Positions 46,377-55,219 are shown, counted from the first letter of the stretch. The stretch: DNA of 64,000 nt from Chitinophagaceae bacterium LGM1 (GCA_018604165.1 CP075895.1:2413001-2477000); one strand, 5' to 3'. Program-made: numbers and translations. The notes: generated by a model not told the origin, from the sequence alone.

Positions 46377-47855
46377 TTATTTTATAAATGATAGCCTTGT
46401 TTGTATCGGACTGTTTAAGCCTTTTTCTTTCCACCAAATGTCATAGAGTACATGTAAGCTACCGTTTAGTTTTTCGTTAATCCGGTAGCGTTTCGTTAAT
46501 CCTATCAGTACTGCTTCTGCATATTGCTTCGTATTATGTTCATTTTCTTTTCTGTCGTAAACAGGAATAGGTGTGTCTGTAATAAATGCAGCACGTTTAT
46601 ACATTCTTTCATATCCTGCATACGCTCCGATGCCGTATATAATTTGCCATTCAGCAAAAGTTCTGATGCCGATGCCTTCAAAACTGAAACGGATATTGTT
46701 CCAGTTTCTGCCTAATCCGATGGACGTTGAAATGCCTGCGCCGTAGGTGAGTTTAGGGCTATGCTTAAACCCTGCTGTTGCTGCAAGCTGGAACATGGCT
46801 GGTTTACCATCTATACTAGCTCTGGTCATCTGCCAGTTGTATTGTTGTTCAATGCGCTGTCGCAATGGCATCCCTCGCATCGGGTTTACCTTGAATGTCG
46901 GCTTATCAATATGCCTGATTTGTTTTGCTGTCTGCTTTGTTTCTTTGATGGCTACAATAGCTCCTTTGCCGTCTTTGATTTTTTCTTGGTAGTCTGTTAT
47001 CTGGCTGCTCATCTGCTGCTGTACGCCGGAGAGGTTGTTGCCAAATTTTTGCTGCATTTGTGCCTGCATTTGCTTTTTGGTCTGGTAACCCATTTTCTCC
47101 AGTTCGGAAGCAGATGCTCCTTTGGCAGCCAGCGATTGCATACCTTGATTATTCATACTAGCCAGTTGCTCTTCAAAGCCGGCATGTCCTTGCAGTATTT
47201 CGTAAGCTGCTTCTTCTGCTTTAGATGGTTCTTCACTGATAGATTTAAAAGCTTTTATCTTCTGTTTGGTGTAGAAGACCCGTTTGTCTATTCCTGTAAA
47301 TCCGCCAACCTTTCCTTTGTTTTGCGCCTGTATGTTTTTGAGTGTATTGGTTCTTTGGGTTATCAGGTTACCGATGTTGGTATTATGCCTGCTGTCTGTC
47401 TGCAGGTTGTTGATTTTTGCATCATAACCATCAAAGGGTACTAGATTGCTGTTGTTTTGTGTTTTAGCTGTTACAAATTGTTGGATGTTTTGCAAGGTAT
47501 CTGCTACTGTATGCTTTGTGCTTGGCAATTGTAGCCCTGACGATGGCTTTGTAGCTGCCAGTTTGTTGATGGAGTCATAACCGACTGGTGCTGCTATGTA
47601 TGTGGCATATCCTGCCGAGTCATTACGCTTTAATTTCCTTGCATAGCGTTGTTCACGTTTTACAAGCTTTTTGAGCAGTTTCTGTTGTCGGTTAGCGACT
47701 TGCTTATTGTATTTTTCCTGTGAGCGTAGGTTAATGTCTATGTATCGCTTGGCGGGCTGGTATATATCACTAACTTCTTCCTGCGCCTTTGTGGTGGTGG
47801 CATAGAGAAGGCATAGGATGCCGATAAACGATGTCAGGTAGTGTTGGTTGTTCAT
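46377..47855 (-). CDS. Coiled-coil outer-membrane protein, first gene of the Rhs operon
   Basis: 492 residues. Signal peptide SFIGILCLLYATTTKA, then a long basic and glutamine-rich coiled coil (RQQKLLKKLVKREQRYARKL, KKQMQAQMQQKFGNNLSG), then a C-terminal domain of beta strands (SPKLTYGAGISTSIGLG, WNNIRFSFEGIGIRTFAEW, GIGAYAGYERMYK) like a small outer-membrane barrel. It stands 8 bp before the Rhs-partner gene. Probably an export or anchoring factor for the Rhs proteins. Confidence 0.65.
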   Translation of the reverse strand: MNNQHYLTSFIGILCLLYATTTKAQEEVSDIYQPAKRYIDINLRSQEKYNKQVANRQQKLLKKLVKREQRYARKLKRNDSAGYATYIAAPVGYDSINKLAATKPSSGLQLPSTKHTVADTLQNIQQFVTAKTQNNSNLVPFDGYDAKINNLQTDSRHNTNIGNLITQRTNTLKNIQAQNKGKVGGFTGIDKRVFYTKQKIKAFKSISEEPSKAEEAAYEILQGHAGFEEQLASMNNQGMQSLAAKGASASELEKMGYQTKKQMQAQMQQKFGNNLSGVQQQMSSQITDYQEKIKDGKGAIVAIKETKQTAKQIRHIDKPTFKVNPMRGMPLRQRIEQQYNWQMTRASIDGKPAMFQLAATAGFKHSPKLTYGAGISTSIGLGRNWNNIRFSFEGIGIRTFAEWQIIYGIGAYAGYERMYKRAAFITDTPIPVYDRKENEHNTKQYAEAVLIGLTKRYRINEKLNGSLHVLYDIWWKEKGLNSPIQTRLSFIK

Positions 47856-48012
47856 AGTATCGTCGCGTTACAGGATACTTAGATTACGAATGTATATCCA
47901 GAAAGATTATTTTCATAATCTCAACTGTCATTTTTTCTTTAATAAATGATAACCAGTGTTTTTACGCTTCATTTTAGTGTTTATTACTGGATTTGTATTT
48001 AGTTGTTAACTG

Positions 48013-48690
48013 CTATTTAGACTGTTGCTTTTCTTTATTGTTTTTTAGCTTGTAGTTAAAGTAGTAGCCAACTGAAAAACTAAATACACTGTTTTTAGCA
48101 GTAAGCCCATTACCTGCAGATGTGTTTGAGAATCCTAAGCCGTATTGAGTAGTCAGGAATAGCCCCATAGGGAATATATAACCAGCCTTTATGTTCATAC
48201 CCGCATCCATCGGTCTTACACCACCTACATCCGGGTCCGGGTCATTGGTTATTTGTATTTTTTCTACTACTGTCGTATCTAATGAAATACCTTTATAACT
48301 GGCTGCACTGGTAAAAGCTATATATGGCCCTGCGCCAAACTGCAAACCTTTGAAATTGTATTTAACATACAAGGGTACTTCTATGTAGTTATACCTCATT
48401 TGTACTTCAATACTTTCGCCGTAAATAGTTGCACTGTATCCTATGCCTTTCCGTGAATACACAACACCTGGTTCTATAGAAAAGCCTTTACCAAGTCCTA
48501 TATTCAACAGTCCGCCAAATCTTGCTCCTAATTTGGAACTCAGTTCATCTGCACCGAATGCGCTTTTAGGGGATATACTTAATCTGGCAATATTGATACC
48601 TGTTTCTACTCCGAATTGAACGCCTTGTGCGGATGCGTTGCTTACGATTAGTACACTTGCGAGTGAGATAATGAATTGTTTACTGTTCAT
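48013..48690 (-). CDS. PorT-like outer-membrane beta-barrel protein
   Basis: 225 residues with a signal peptide ending ASAQG. The 8-strand barrel pattern of the OMP_b-brl_2/PorT family is seen: VQFGVETGINIARLSIS, LNIGLGKGFSIEPGVVYSRKG, YNYIEVPLYVKYNFKG and FSFSVGYYFNYKL at the end. It is divergent from the XRE regulator at 48800, which probably controls it through the inverted repeat at 48734-48754. Confidence 0.8.
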   Translation of the reverse strand: MNSKQFIISLASVLIVSNASAQGVQFGVETGINIARLSISPKSAFGADELSSKLGARFGGLLNIGLGKGFSIEPGVVYSRKGIGYSATIYGESIEVQMRYNYIEVPLYVKYNFKGLQFGAGPYIAFTSAASYKGISLDTTVVEKIQITNDPDPDVGGVRPMDAGMNIKAGYIFPMGLFLTTQYGLGFSNTSAGNGLTAKNSVFSFSVGYYFNYKLKNNKEKQQSK

Positions 48691-48733
48691 ATGATTACGT
48701 TTTTATGAATGCAAACATAGAATAAATTTTCTA

Positions 48734-48754
48734 AAGTTTCCTTATAGGAAACTT
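48734..48754. promoter_or_regulatory. Inverted repeat operator AAGTTTCC-ttata-GGAAACTT
   Basis: A perfect inverted repeat with 8-bp arms and a 5-nt spacer, between the divergent barrel and XRE genes. It lies about 20 bp upstream of a TATGTTTG -7 element for the barrel gene. Likely operator for the XRE protein encoded next door. Confidence 0.6.
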
Positions 48755-48799
48755 ATTTGATAATAAGATTTAAACCTTTGAAGCACCCAATAGGTAGGG

Positions 48800-49027
48800 A
48801 TGCGAAACACAATTGATACATACGTTATTGAGAAAGTGAAAGAAATGCGCAAAGCAAAATGTATCAAGCAACAAGAAATCGCCGATTGGCTAGAAGTAGA
48901 CAAAAGCTATATAGCCCGTATTGAAAGCAGTAAGTACGATAAAAAATACTCTGTTTCTCAATTAAATGAGATAGCAAAGTTATTAGGGTGTAGTCCCAAA
49001 GACTTTTTCCCAAAACAGCCATTATAA
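48800..49027 (+). CDS. XRE-family HTH regulator
   Basis: 75 residues, almost only the HTH domain: IEKVKEMRKAKCIKQQEIAD, WLEVDKSYIARIES and QLNEIAKLLGCSPKDFFP. A small Cro/C1-type DNA-binding protein. It probably acts on the shared intergenic region with the barrel gene at 48013. Confidence 0.88.
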   Translation: MRNTIDTYVIEKVKEMRKAKCIKQQEIADWLEVDKSYIARIESSKYDKKYSVSQLNEIAKLLGCSPKDFFPKQPL

Positions 49028-49028
49028 A

Positions 49029-49055
49029 AAGCCTGCTAATTGCAGGCTTTCTTCA
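49029..49055 (+). terminator. Rho-independent terminator
   Basis: AAGCCTGC-taatt-GCAGGCTT then TCTTC, directly after the XRE stop. Confidence 0.75.
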
Positions 49056-49108
49056 TTTTATTGATTTTCAACGGCTTAGATACTTTTGCATCCATACTGG
49101 AAAATGGC

Positions 49109-49133
49109 AAAGCCCCTGAGAAGGGGCTTTTGT
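49109..49133. terminator. Terminator hairpin
   Basis: AAAGCCCC-tgagaa-GGGGCTTT followed by TGTT. It lies between the XRE gene and the convergent lipoprotein gene and can serve both. Confidence 0.7.
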
Positions 49134-49159
49134 TATTTATATAATACATTGAAAAACAT

Positions 49160-49597
49160 CTATTTAGTACACCAATATTCCATAGAAGAGCACATTACCA
49201 ATACAGGTGTACTTTGTGTACATGCTTCGTTGGATGTATTGGCTATCATAAAATGTAAAGTATGCTGACCTGCAGCTACAGTGTAGTAATCTGATGTAGA
49301 ACCGGGTGACAATGTTGTCAGCACACTGCCATCCCACAATACAGTATATGTTTGGCTGGTACCTGTTTTGTTTTGAAAACGCACTTTGGCGGTCTTATTA
49401 GCCTCACATTTTCTTGTTTCACAATATGTGCCTGTATAGTCTGCAGTACAGGTACAGATACCATTACTGCACACTCCGCCATTTTTGCAAGTAATGCTGG
49501 CACACTTATCCGTTTCAGTTTTTTCGCAACTGGTGTATGTGACACCTATAAATAATGCACACACTATAACTATTGTTGAAATAACATAACGTAGCAT
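49160..49597 (-). CDS. EGF-like lipoprotein
   Basis: 145 residues. Signal peptide with lipobox YTSC at about residue 24. An EGF-like module follows (CASITCKNGGVCSNGICTC, then GTYCE), with six spaced cysteines, then a beta domain (TVLWDGSVLTTLSPGSTSDY, AAGQHTLHF). A cell-surface lipoprotein of unknown partner. Confidence 0.8.
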   Translation of the reverse strand: MLRYVISTIVIVCALFIGVTYTSCEKTETDKCASITCKNGGVCSNGICTCTADYTGTYCETRKCEANKTAKVRFQNKTGTSQTYTVLWDGSVLTTLSPGSTSDYYTVAAGQHTLHFMIANTSNEACTQSTPVLVMCSSMEYWCTK

Positions 49598-49701
49598 AAG
49601 ATATATATTTAGAAATTATCAGATACATCAAAGCTACTGTCTATTTTCAACAACACAATAGTTTTTTTATTATTTATCTGCCAATCCTGTATATACATAA
49701 T

Positions 49702-49724
49702 AAAAGCCCCAATATGGGGCTTTT
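49702..49724. terminator. Bidirectional terminator
   Basis: AAAAGCCCC-aatat-GGGGCTTTT, symmetrical. It lies just past the stop of the 67 aa minus-strand gene and upstream of the EGF lipoprotein. Confidence 0.75.
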
Positions 49725-49753
49725 ATTATGTAATATTCTAATAACAATTGTGA

Positions 49754-49957
49754 TTAATGCTTCTCCCGTTGCTCGTGTATCATACGGGTTGCAATGGCAA
49801 TAGCATCCGTATCACTGGCTGCCTTTACCAATGCAAAAGTGAGTTGTGCTATTTCATTTTCATACACCACGTTTTCAGCATTTACATACATCTGCTGCGT
49901 GGTGGGGAAGCATGATAGCACCTCGTCTTGCCTGAACACTACTCTATAGTAACTCAT
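49754..49957 (-). CDS. Small hypothetical protein with an array-controlled promoter
   Basis: 67 residues (MSYYRVVFRQDEVLSCFPTT), mixed alpha/beta, soluble, with VKAASDTDAIAIATRMIHEQ at the end. No family is recognised. Its promoter is the best-matching Bacteroidota promoter found here (see 49983-50045), and the same array-type control is found in front of two secreted proteins. Confidence 0.6.
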   Translation of the reverse strand: MSYYRVVFRQDEVLSCFPTTQQMYVNAENVVYENEIAQLTFALVKAASDTDAIAIATRMIHEQREKH

Positions 49958-49982
49958 GTCTTAACGCTATTATGCTTAGTTA

Positions 49983-50045
49983 CAAAGCTACTCCCCCTAA
50001 TGCTGCCATGCCAAAAAACAGGCGTTCGTTAACGAGTGGTTAACA
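49983..50045 (-). promoter_or_regulatory. Promoter with TTAACA tandem repeat, 67 aa gene
   Basis: Read on the minus strand: -33 TTTG (50015-50012), 21-bp spacer, -7 TAGCTTTG (49990-49983), an exact consensus. On the plus strand, TTAACG (50029-50034) and TTAACA (50040-50045) lie 11 bp apart, and the first begins 14 bp past the -33 box. The same geometry is at 61059-61143 and 62416-62500. Confidence 0.65.
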
Positions 50046-50273
50046 ACTATATACAACGAAACCAACCAAAATCTCTGTAATTCAATAACATAATGCAGAT
50101 AAACCCAAATCCTTATTGGCTATATCCTATGCAAAACGCCACTGTACATACATCAACGCTGTATTTCTCTGTACTCATTCACCCAAAAAAGTCAAAACAA
50201 ATCATGCAATTGCGCGATGCATAAAGTATATTTATATTAAATACACCTATTCTTTAACATTTAAAAATCGTTT

Positions 50274-51932
50274 ATGAAACTATTACTACAATCATTACTA
50301 CTTGTCATATCTGTTAATGCTTCTGCACAACTACCCGTATTCAAGGAGTATGACCTCAATACAGGTATCGACGACGCTTACCCAAACAGCTTTGATACTG
50401 TTGCAGGAAAAATGATATTCAATGCACGTAATGCTACTGCCGGCTTCGAGCTATGGATAAGCGATGGTACCACAACAGGCACCGTAATATTAAAAGACAT
50501 AAATGCCGGTGCTGCTAATGGACTGCCACTTAACATGGGGCACATCAACCTGAAAGGTAAAGTATTGTTTAACGCCACTACCGCAGCCAATGGTACAGAA
50601 CTATGGGTAACAGATGGCACTACCACCGGTACTACTTTGCTAAAAGACATTTTCCCGGGTACTGCAAGCGGCATTACTACTACTATGTTTATGACTAAAG
50701 TAGATACAGAAGTGTTTTTCATAGCCACTGATGGCGGTGCAGGACTGGAGCTCTGGAAAACAGACGGAACAACATTAGGCACACAACTGGTAAGAGATGT
50801 ACGCCCGGGGATGCTTGGCGGAAATATCAGTTCTCTTACAGCACTAAACGGCAAACTATATTTTTTAGCTGAAGATGGCATCAACGGGCAGGAATTGTGG
50901 GTAAGCGATGGCACTACATCGGGTACCAATATGCTTAAAGATATACAACCGGGCCCCGGCTCATCATCCATCAATAGCATGGTGGTGATGGGTGGTAAAA
51001 TATACTTTCGTGCTACTACCAGTACAGACGGCACAGAACTATGGGTAACAGATGGCAGCACGTCTGGTACAGCCATAGTAAAAGACATAAATGCAGGCAC
51101 TGCTGATGGCTTTATGGGAGATGCACTTGTTGTGATGAACAATAAACTTTACTTCAACGGCAATACTACTGCAAACGCTGAAGAGCTATGGACATCAGAC
51201 GGCACTGCTACTGGTACGGTTATGGTAAAAGATATATGGACAGGTACCACAGGCTCTTATCCTACACAGCTTACTGCACATGGCAACAAGCTGTACTTCC
51301 GTGCCACTGATGGTACTAATGGCTACGAACCGTGGGTAAGTGATGGCACTGCAACAGGTACCGTTATGGTAAAAGATATTTATACAGGTAGCGGCAACTC
51401 AGACCCTATGCTGTTTGTACCTTACAAAAAGTATATGTACTTCGTAGCCACACCATTGAGTGGCCCGCAAAGCATATTTCAGTCAAACGGTACTGCTACG
51501 GGTACTATACCCGTAGCACCTGCATCTGTAACAGGGTTGATGCCATTGTTTAACACAGGCAGCTTTTTCATGTACGACAGTACACTCTACTTCAGTGCTG
51601 CATATAACAGCGCTGCGGGGCAAGAGCTTTGGAGCCTGAAAGATACTACCACCTATCCACCACCACCAGGTAGTGTACACAATGTTGAAAGCAATGATTT
51701 GTTGAGCATATACCCCAACCCCGCACACAACAATTTTACAATAAAAACAAATGTAGCCTTCAAACAAGGCCGTATGATAATGACAGATGTTACAGGACGA
51801 GTGGTAAAAACACTAACCCTTAGTCCCAATAATCAATCACTAGTTCCACTCAATGGCATAGCCGCAGGCATATACATGGTAGATGTGTTGTTGGATGATA
51901 AGCGAAGTGTGCATCGGTTGGTGATAGAATAA
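50274..51932 (+). CDS. ELWxxDGTxxGT repeat secreted protein with T9SS tail
   Basis: 552 residues. Signal peptide MKLLLQSLLLVISVNASA. About seven repeats of the ELWxxDGTxxGT type: FELWISDGTTTGT, TELWVTDGTTTGT, LELWKTDGTTLGT, QELWVSDGTTSGT and so on, each followed by a KDI/PG strand, forming a propeller-like array. The tail is a type A sorting domain (YPNPAHNNFTIKTN, IMTDVTGRVVKTL, GIYMVDVLLDDKRSVHRL). Followed closely by a paralogue at 52026. Confidence 0.88.
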   Translation: MKLLLQSLLLVISVNASAQLPVFKEYDLNTGIDDAYPNSFDTVAGKMIFNARNATAGFELWISDGTTTGTVILKDINAGAANGLPLNMGHINLKGKVLFNATTAANGTELWVTDGTTTGTTLLKDIFPGTASGITTTMFMTKVDTEVFFIATDGGAGLELWKTDGTTLGTQLVRDVRPGMLGGNISSLTALNGKLYFLAEDGINGQELWVSDGTTSGTNMLKDIQPGPGSSSINSMVVMGGKIYFRATTSTDGTELWVTDGSTSGTAIVKDINAGTADGFMGDALVVMNNKLYFNGNTTANAEELWTSDGTATGTVMVKDIWTGTTGSYPTQLTAHGNKLYFRATDGTNGYEPWVSDGTATGTVMVKDIYTGSGNSDPMLFVPYKKYMYFVATPLSGPQSIFQSNGTATGTIPVAPASVTGLMPLFNTGSFFMYDSTLYFSAAYNSAAGQELWSLKDTTTYPPPPGSVHNVESNDLLSIYPNPAHNNFTIKTNVAFKQGRMIMTDVTGRVVKTLTLSPNNQSLVPLNGIAAGIYMVDVLLDDKRSVHRLVIE

Positions 51933-51935
51933 TAT

Positions 51936-51960
51936 AAAAGCCCTGTTACACAGGGCTTTT
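51936..51960 (+). terminator. Rho-independent terminator
   Basis: AAAAGCCCTG-ttaca-CAGGGCTTTT immediately after the ELWxxDGT gene stop. Confidence 0.85.
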
Positions 51961-52025
51961 ATATTAAGAGTAGTATTAATAATAAAAAAATACTGTACTT
52001 TTATATTAATCAAAATCAGCATCTT

Positions 52026-53663
52026 ATGAAAAAGTATCTATTACCCCTTGCTTGTGCTTTTTCCCTTACTGCTACAGCACAACCACAGGTTTTTACAGGC
52101 TTCGATTTGAATACAGGCGCGCCTGCATCCAACCCGGAAGGCTTTGCTACAGCTAACGGTAAAATGTTCTTTGCGGCAACAACCCCAACAGCTGGTAATG
52201 AGCTATGGATAAGTGATGGTACCACAACAGGCACACAATTGCTGAAGGATATTAATCCCGGTGCAAACGGCAGCGACCCATACAATATGATAGCATTTAA
52301 CGGCAAACTGTATTTTATTGCCAATAATGGCACAAATGGTTCAGAGTTGTGGGAAAGTGACGGCACCAGTACTGGCACGCAGATGGTGAAAGACATGAAC
52401 CCGGGAGCCAACTCTGGCGGTGGCCCATTCATGTTTGTCTATAACAGCAAATTGTTGTTTACTGCCTATACTGCTACTAACGGTGCAGAAATATGGGTAA
52501 GCGACGGCACCAATGCAGGCACACAATTACTAAAAGACATCTACCCCGGTGCTTCAAGTGCCAGTATATTCAATATGACATCGGCACTTGGTAAAATATA
52601 TTTTTCAGCAATGGATGGCACTAACGGTCAAGAGCTATGGGTAACTGACGGCACCACAGCAGGAACGCAGTTGGTGAAAGATATACGCGTAGGCGCGGCT
52701 GGTAGCTCGCCCAATAACATAGTGGTCATTGGTTCAAAAATATACTTTGATGCAACCGACGGGCTGAATGGGCGAGAATTGTGGGAAAGTGACGGTACAG
52801 GCGGTGGTACAGTATTAGTAAAAGATATACGCGCGGGCGCAAACTCTTCTATCAACAACGGTTACTTTGCTGTTATTGGTAATAAGCTCTATTTTGAAGC
52901 AAATGATGGTACCAATGGCAATGAATTGTGGATGAGTGATGGTACGAGTGGTGGCACTCAGTTGCTGAAAGACATTAATGCTGGTGTTACTGGCAGCTCT
53001 CCTTATGGCTTTACATCTTATAATGGCAAGGTATATTTTCGTGCAGGTGATGCAACCAGCGGTGGTGAGCTATGGGTAACAGACGGTACTGCTGTTGGTA
53101 CACAGATAGTTAAAGACTTATTAGCAGGTGCAGGCGGCTCATTCCCATACAACTTCTTTGTTTATAAAAAATTCCTGTATTTCATTGCAGAGGTTGTGTT
53201 TAATGATGCGCAGCTATACGTAACAGATGGTACATCTGCAGGCACTAAGATAGTAGCACCTGCCATTGCACCCAATCTGGGGCCATTGCTCAATGCAACT
53301 ACTTTTCACATGTACGACTCTACTATCTTTTTCAAAGCCAACTATACGGGCATTGGTTATGAGCTATGGGCCATGGAAGACACAACTACCTACCCAAGCA
53401 GCATCAAAAGTATTAACGGTAATCAAGCAATGGTACAGATAGCCCCCAACCCGGCTCACCACAATTTTACAATAAATACAAACATAGCCTTCAAGCAAGG
53501 CAGTATGACGATGACGGACATTACAGGACGAGTGGTAAAAACACAAGCCCTGATTCCAAATACACCATTACAAATTCCCTTGAATGGCATACCATCGGGT
53601 ACATACATGGTAGATGTATTGCTGGATGATAAACGGAGTGTGCAGCGATTGGTAGTAGAATAG
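52026..53663 (+). CDS. ELWxxDGTxxGT repeat secreted protein with T9SS tail, paralogue
   Basis: 545 residues. Signal peptide MKKYLLPLACAFSLTATA. The same repeat unit as its upstream neighbour (NELWISDGTTTGTQ, SELWESDGTSTGTQ, AEIWVSDGTNAGTQ, QELWVTDGTTAGTQ) and the same sorting tail (IAPNPAHHNFTINTN, MTDITGRVVKTQ, GTYMVDVLLDDKRSVQRL). The two genes are clearly a tandem duplication and are most alike at the tail. Confidence 0.88.
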   Translation: MKKYLLPLACAFSLTATAQPQVFTGFDLNTGAPASNPEGFATANGKMFFAATTPTAGNELWISDGTTTGTQLLKDINPGANGSDPYNMIAFNGKLYFIANNGTNGSELWESDGTSTGTQMVKDMNPGANSGGGPFMFVYNSKLLFTAYTATNGAEIWVSDGTNAGTQLLKDIYPGASSASIFNMTSALGKIYFSAMDGTNGQELWVTDGTTAGTQLVKDIRVGAAGSSPNNIVVIGSKIYFDATDGLNGRELWESDGTGGGTVLVKDIRAGANSSINNGYFAVIGNKLYFEANDGTNGNELWMSDGTSGGTQLLKDINAGVTGSSPYGFTSYNGKVYFRAGDATSGGELWVTDGTAVGTQIVKDLLAGAGGSFPYNFFVYKKFLYFIAEVVFNDAQLYVTDGTSAGTKIVAPAIAPNLGPLLNATTFHMYDSTIFFKANYTGIGYELWAMEDTTTYPSSIKSINGNQAMVQIAPNPAHHNFTINTNIAFKQGSMTMTDITGRVVKTQALIPNTPLQIPLNGIPSGTYMVDVLLDDKRSVQRLVVE

Positions 53664-53683
53664 TATTGTATAATATAATTGTA

Positions 53684-53710
53684 AAAGCCCCATGCCATGC
53701 GTGGGGCTTT
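53684..53710 (+). terminator. Rho-independent terminator overlapping the TetR promoter
   Basis: AAAGCCCCATGC-cat-GCGTGGGGCTTT. Its final TTT is also the start of the TTTG -33 box of the following TetR gene. Confidence 0.8.
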
Positions 53711-53761
53711 GTTATTTACTCCATATTTTCCTTTAATTTGCAAATACATACCAATTGGTAT
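53708..53761 (+). promoter_or_regulatory. TetR gene promoter with palindromic operator
   Basis: -33 TTTG (53708-53711), 21-bp spacer, -7-like TTAATTTG (53733-53740). A perfect 14-bp palindrome, ATACCAATTGGTAT, lies at 53748-53761, just past the -7 box and 7 bp before the ATG. This is a natural position for self-repression. Confidence 0.65.
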
Positions 53762-53768
53762 TTTTCCT

Positions 53769-54359
53769 ATGAGCAAAGCAGCAGCTACAAGGCTTACCAT
53801 ATTGCAAAAAGCGTTTGAACTGATATATACCAACGGCTACCGCACTACCAGTATAGACGACATCATTGCACAAACGGGTGTAACCAAAGGTGCATTTTAC
53901 TACCACTTTGCCAATAAAGACGAGATGGGGCTTGCCGTCATCAACGAATTGCTGGACAGCAGCTCGTATGCCACTTTCGAGGCTATGCTGCAAAAAACAG
54001 GCAACCCGGTACAGGATATTTACGGGCTGATAAAATACCTGCTGATGGATAGCGAGGAGATGGTAGTAGAATATGGCTGCCCCATTGGCAACCTTACCCA
54101 AGAGTTGTCTTCTTTCAACCGCGACTTTGCTGATGCTTTACAGCGGTTAGCATCTCACTGGCAAAAGCTGATGGAGCAGAGTATAGTAAAAGGCAAGAAA
54201 GCAGGCCATATAAGGGCAGATGTAAACGCTCGGCAGGTGGTGTACTTCATCGTGTCGGGCTACTGGGGCATACGCAATTACGGCAAGATGGAAGGCAATA
54301 AAAACAGCTATAAAATATGGCTGAAAGAACTGAAAAACTACCTGGCAGGATTGCAATAA
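53769..54359 (+). CDS. TetR-family transcriptional regulator
   Basis: 196 residues from the ATG at 53769 (MSKAAATRLTILQKAFELIY); the frame is open further up but crosses the promoter. The TetR HTH is complete: GYRTTSIDDIIAQTGVTKGA then FYYHFANKDEMG. The C-terminal half is a helical ligand-binding domain (CPIGNLTQELSSF). It probably represses itself and the three-gene set at 54434-55436, in front of which a near copy of its operator is found. Confidence 0.9.
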   Translation: MSKAAATRLTILQKAFELIYTNGYRTTSIDDIIAQTGVTKGAFYYHFANKDEMGLAVINELLDSSSYATFEAMLQKTGNPVQDIYGLIKYLLMDSEEMVVEYGCPIGNLTQELSSFNRDFADALQRLASHWQKLMEQSIVKGKKAGHIRADVNARQVVYFIVSGYWGIRNYGKMEGNKNSYKIWLKELKNYLAGLQ

Positions 54360-54380
54360 AAATTTTACAATCAAAAAAAC

Positions 54381-54411
54381 ATACCAGTTAGTATGTTTTC
54401 AGTTACATTTG
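54381..54411 (+). promoter_or_regulatory. Second TetR operator and -7 box
   Basis: ATACCAGTTAGTAT (54381-54394), differing from the first operator at two of 14 positions, sits 9 bp before a consensus -7 TACATTTG (54404-54411). Binding here would block the promoter of the membrane protein operon. Confidence 0.6.
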
Positions 54412-54433
54412 TGCCGTCAATTTATCTGGGTAT

Positions 54434-54895
54434 ATGTACCACACACTACTATACCTGCACAATGCCACTCGTTGGCTGTTGCTGGCAGGTATACTCCTGA
54501 GCCTCTACAAAGCTTATACAGGCTATATACAAAGGTGTTTCTTTTCGCGGGCAGACAATGCCATCCGCCACTGGACGGCTACCATAGCGCATATACAATT
54601 GGTGCTGGGCATTATCCTCTACGTCAAAAGCCCATTGATACAATATTTCTTCAATCACACTGCCGATGCCCTTAAACAAAAAGAAACTACTTTCTTTGCA
54701 CTGGCACACAGCCTGCTGATGCTGGCAGCTATTGTCATTATCACCATCGGCTCTGCTATGGCAAAAAGAAAGAAAGAAGACTTGGATAAATTCAAAACCA
54801 TACTGTGGTGGTATGGTGCAGCATTGTTCATTATCATGATAGCTATACCGTGGCCGTTTTCACCTTTTGCTATGCGCCCTTTATTCAGATACTAA
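54434..54895 (+). CDS. Four-helix membrane protein, TetR-controlled
   Basis: 153 residues with four membrane segments (LYLHNATRWLLLAGILLSL, TIAHIQLVLGIILYVK, ALAHSLLMLAAIVIITIG, YGAALFIIMIAIPWPF). Histidines near the first segments (YLHNATRW, AHIQ, LAHS) recall small cytochrome-b-like proteins of Bacteroidota, but heme binding is not proven. First gene of the operon governed by the second TetR operator. Confidence 0.6.
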   Translation: MYHTLLYLHNATRWLLLAGILLSLYKAYTGYIQRCFFSRADNAIRHWTATIAHIQLVLGIILYVKSPLIQYFFNHTADALKQKETTFFALAHSLLMLAAIVIITIGSAMAKRKKEDLDKFKTILWWYGAALFIIMIAIPWPFSPFAMRPLFRY

Positions 54896-54913
54896 AAATG
54901 AAACACTAACTAT

Positions 54914-55219
54914 ATGATAGATTTATTAAAAACCAACATTGGAAGGCTACGCATACTGGGCGTATTGGAAGGCACTTCACTGATACTGCTATTGTTTGTA
55001 GCTGTGCCGCTCAAGTACATCTGGGGCTATCCGCAAGGCTCACAGGTTATAGGCACCATACATGGTGGGCTATTCCTGTTGTTCATCATCAATACGCTGA
55101 GCGTAGGTGTAGAGCAAAACTGGAAGTTTGCTACCACTACATGGAAGGTGCTGCTGGCTTGTGTGGTGCCCTTCGGTACATTTTATATAGACAGGAAAAT
55201 ACTACGCCACATCAAATAA
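54914..55219 (+). CDS. DUF3817 membrane protein
   Basis: 101 residues. Typical DUF3817: RLRILGVLEGTSLILLLFVA, VPLKYIWGYPQGSQVIGTIH, GGLFLLF and the ending VVPFGTFYIDRKILR. Three membrane segments. The family is of unknown function. Stands 18 bp after the previous gene, in the same operon. Confidence 0.85.
   Translation: MIDLLKTNIGRLRILGVLEGTSLILLLFVAVPLKYIWGYPQGSQVIGTIHGGLFLLFIINTLSVGVEQNWKFATTTWKVLLACVVPFGTFYIDRKILRHIK

Noticed and set aside
46761-47444. 227-codon plus-strand frame opposite the 492 aa gene
   Set aside because: Antisense shadow of a Gln/Lys-rich coiled-coil gene; Cys/Phe/Leu-rich product with no family pattern, while the minus frame has a signal peptide and operon context.
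50378-51142. 254-codon minus-strand frame opposite the first ELWxxDGT gene
   Set aside because: Antisense shadow of a strongly periodic repeat gene; no start context or homology-like pattern.
50274-53663. The repeated DNA considered as a CRISPR-like or tandem array
   Set aside because: The periodicity is explained by the ELWxxDGTxxGT protein repeats; there are no constant repeats with unique spacers.
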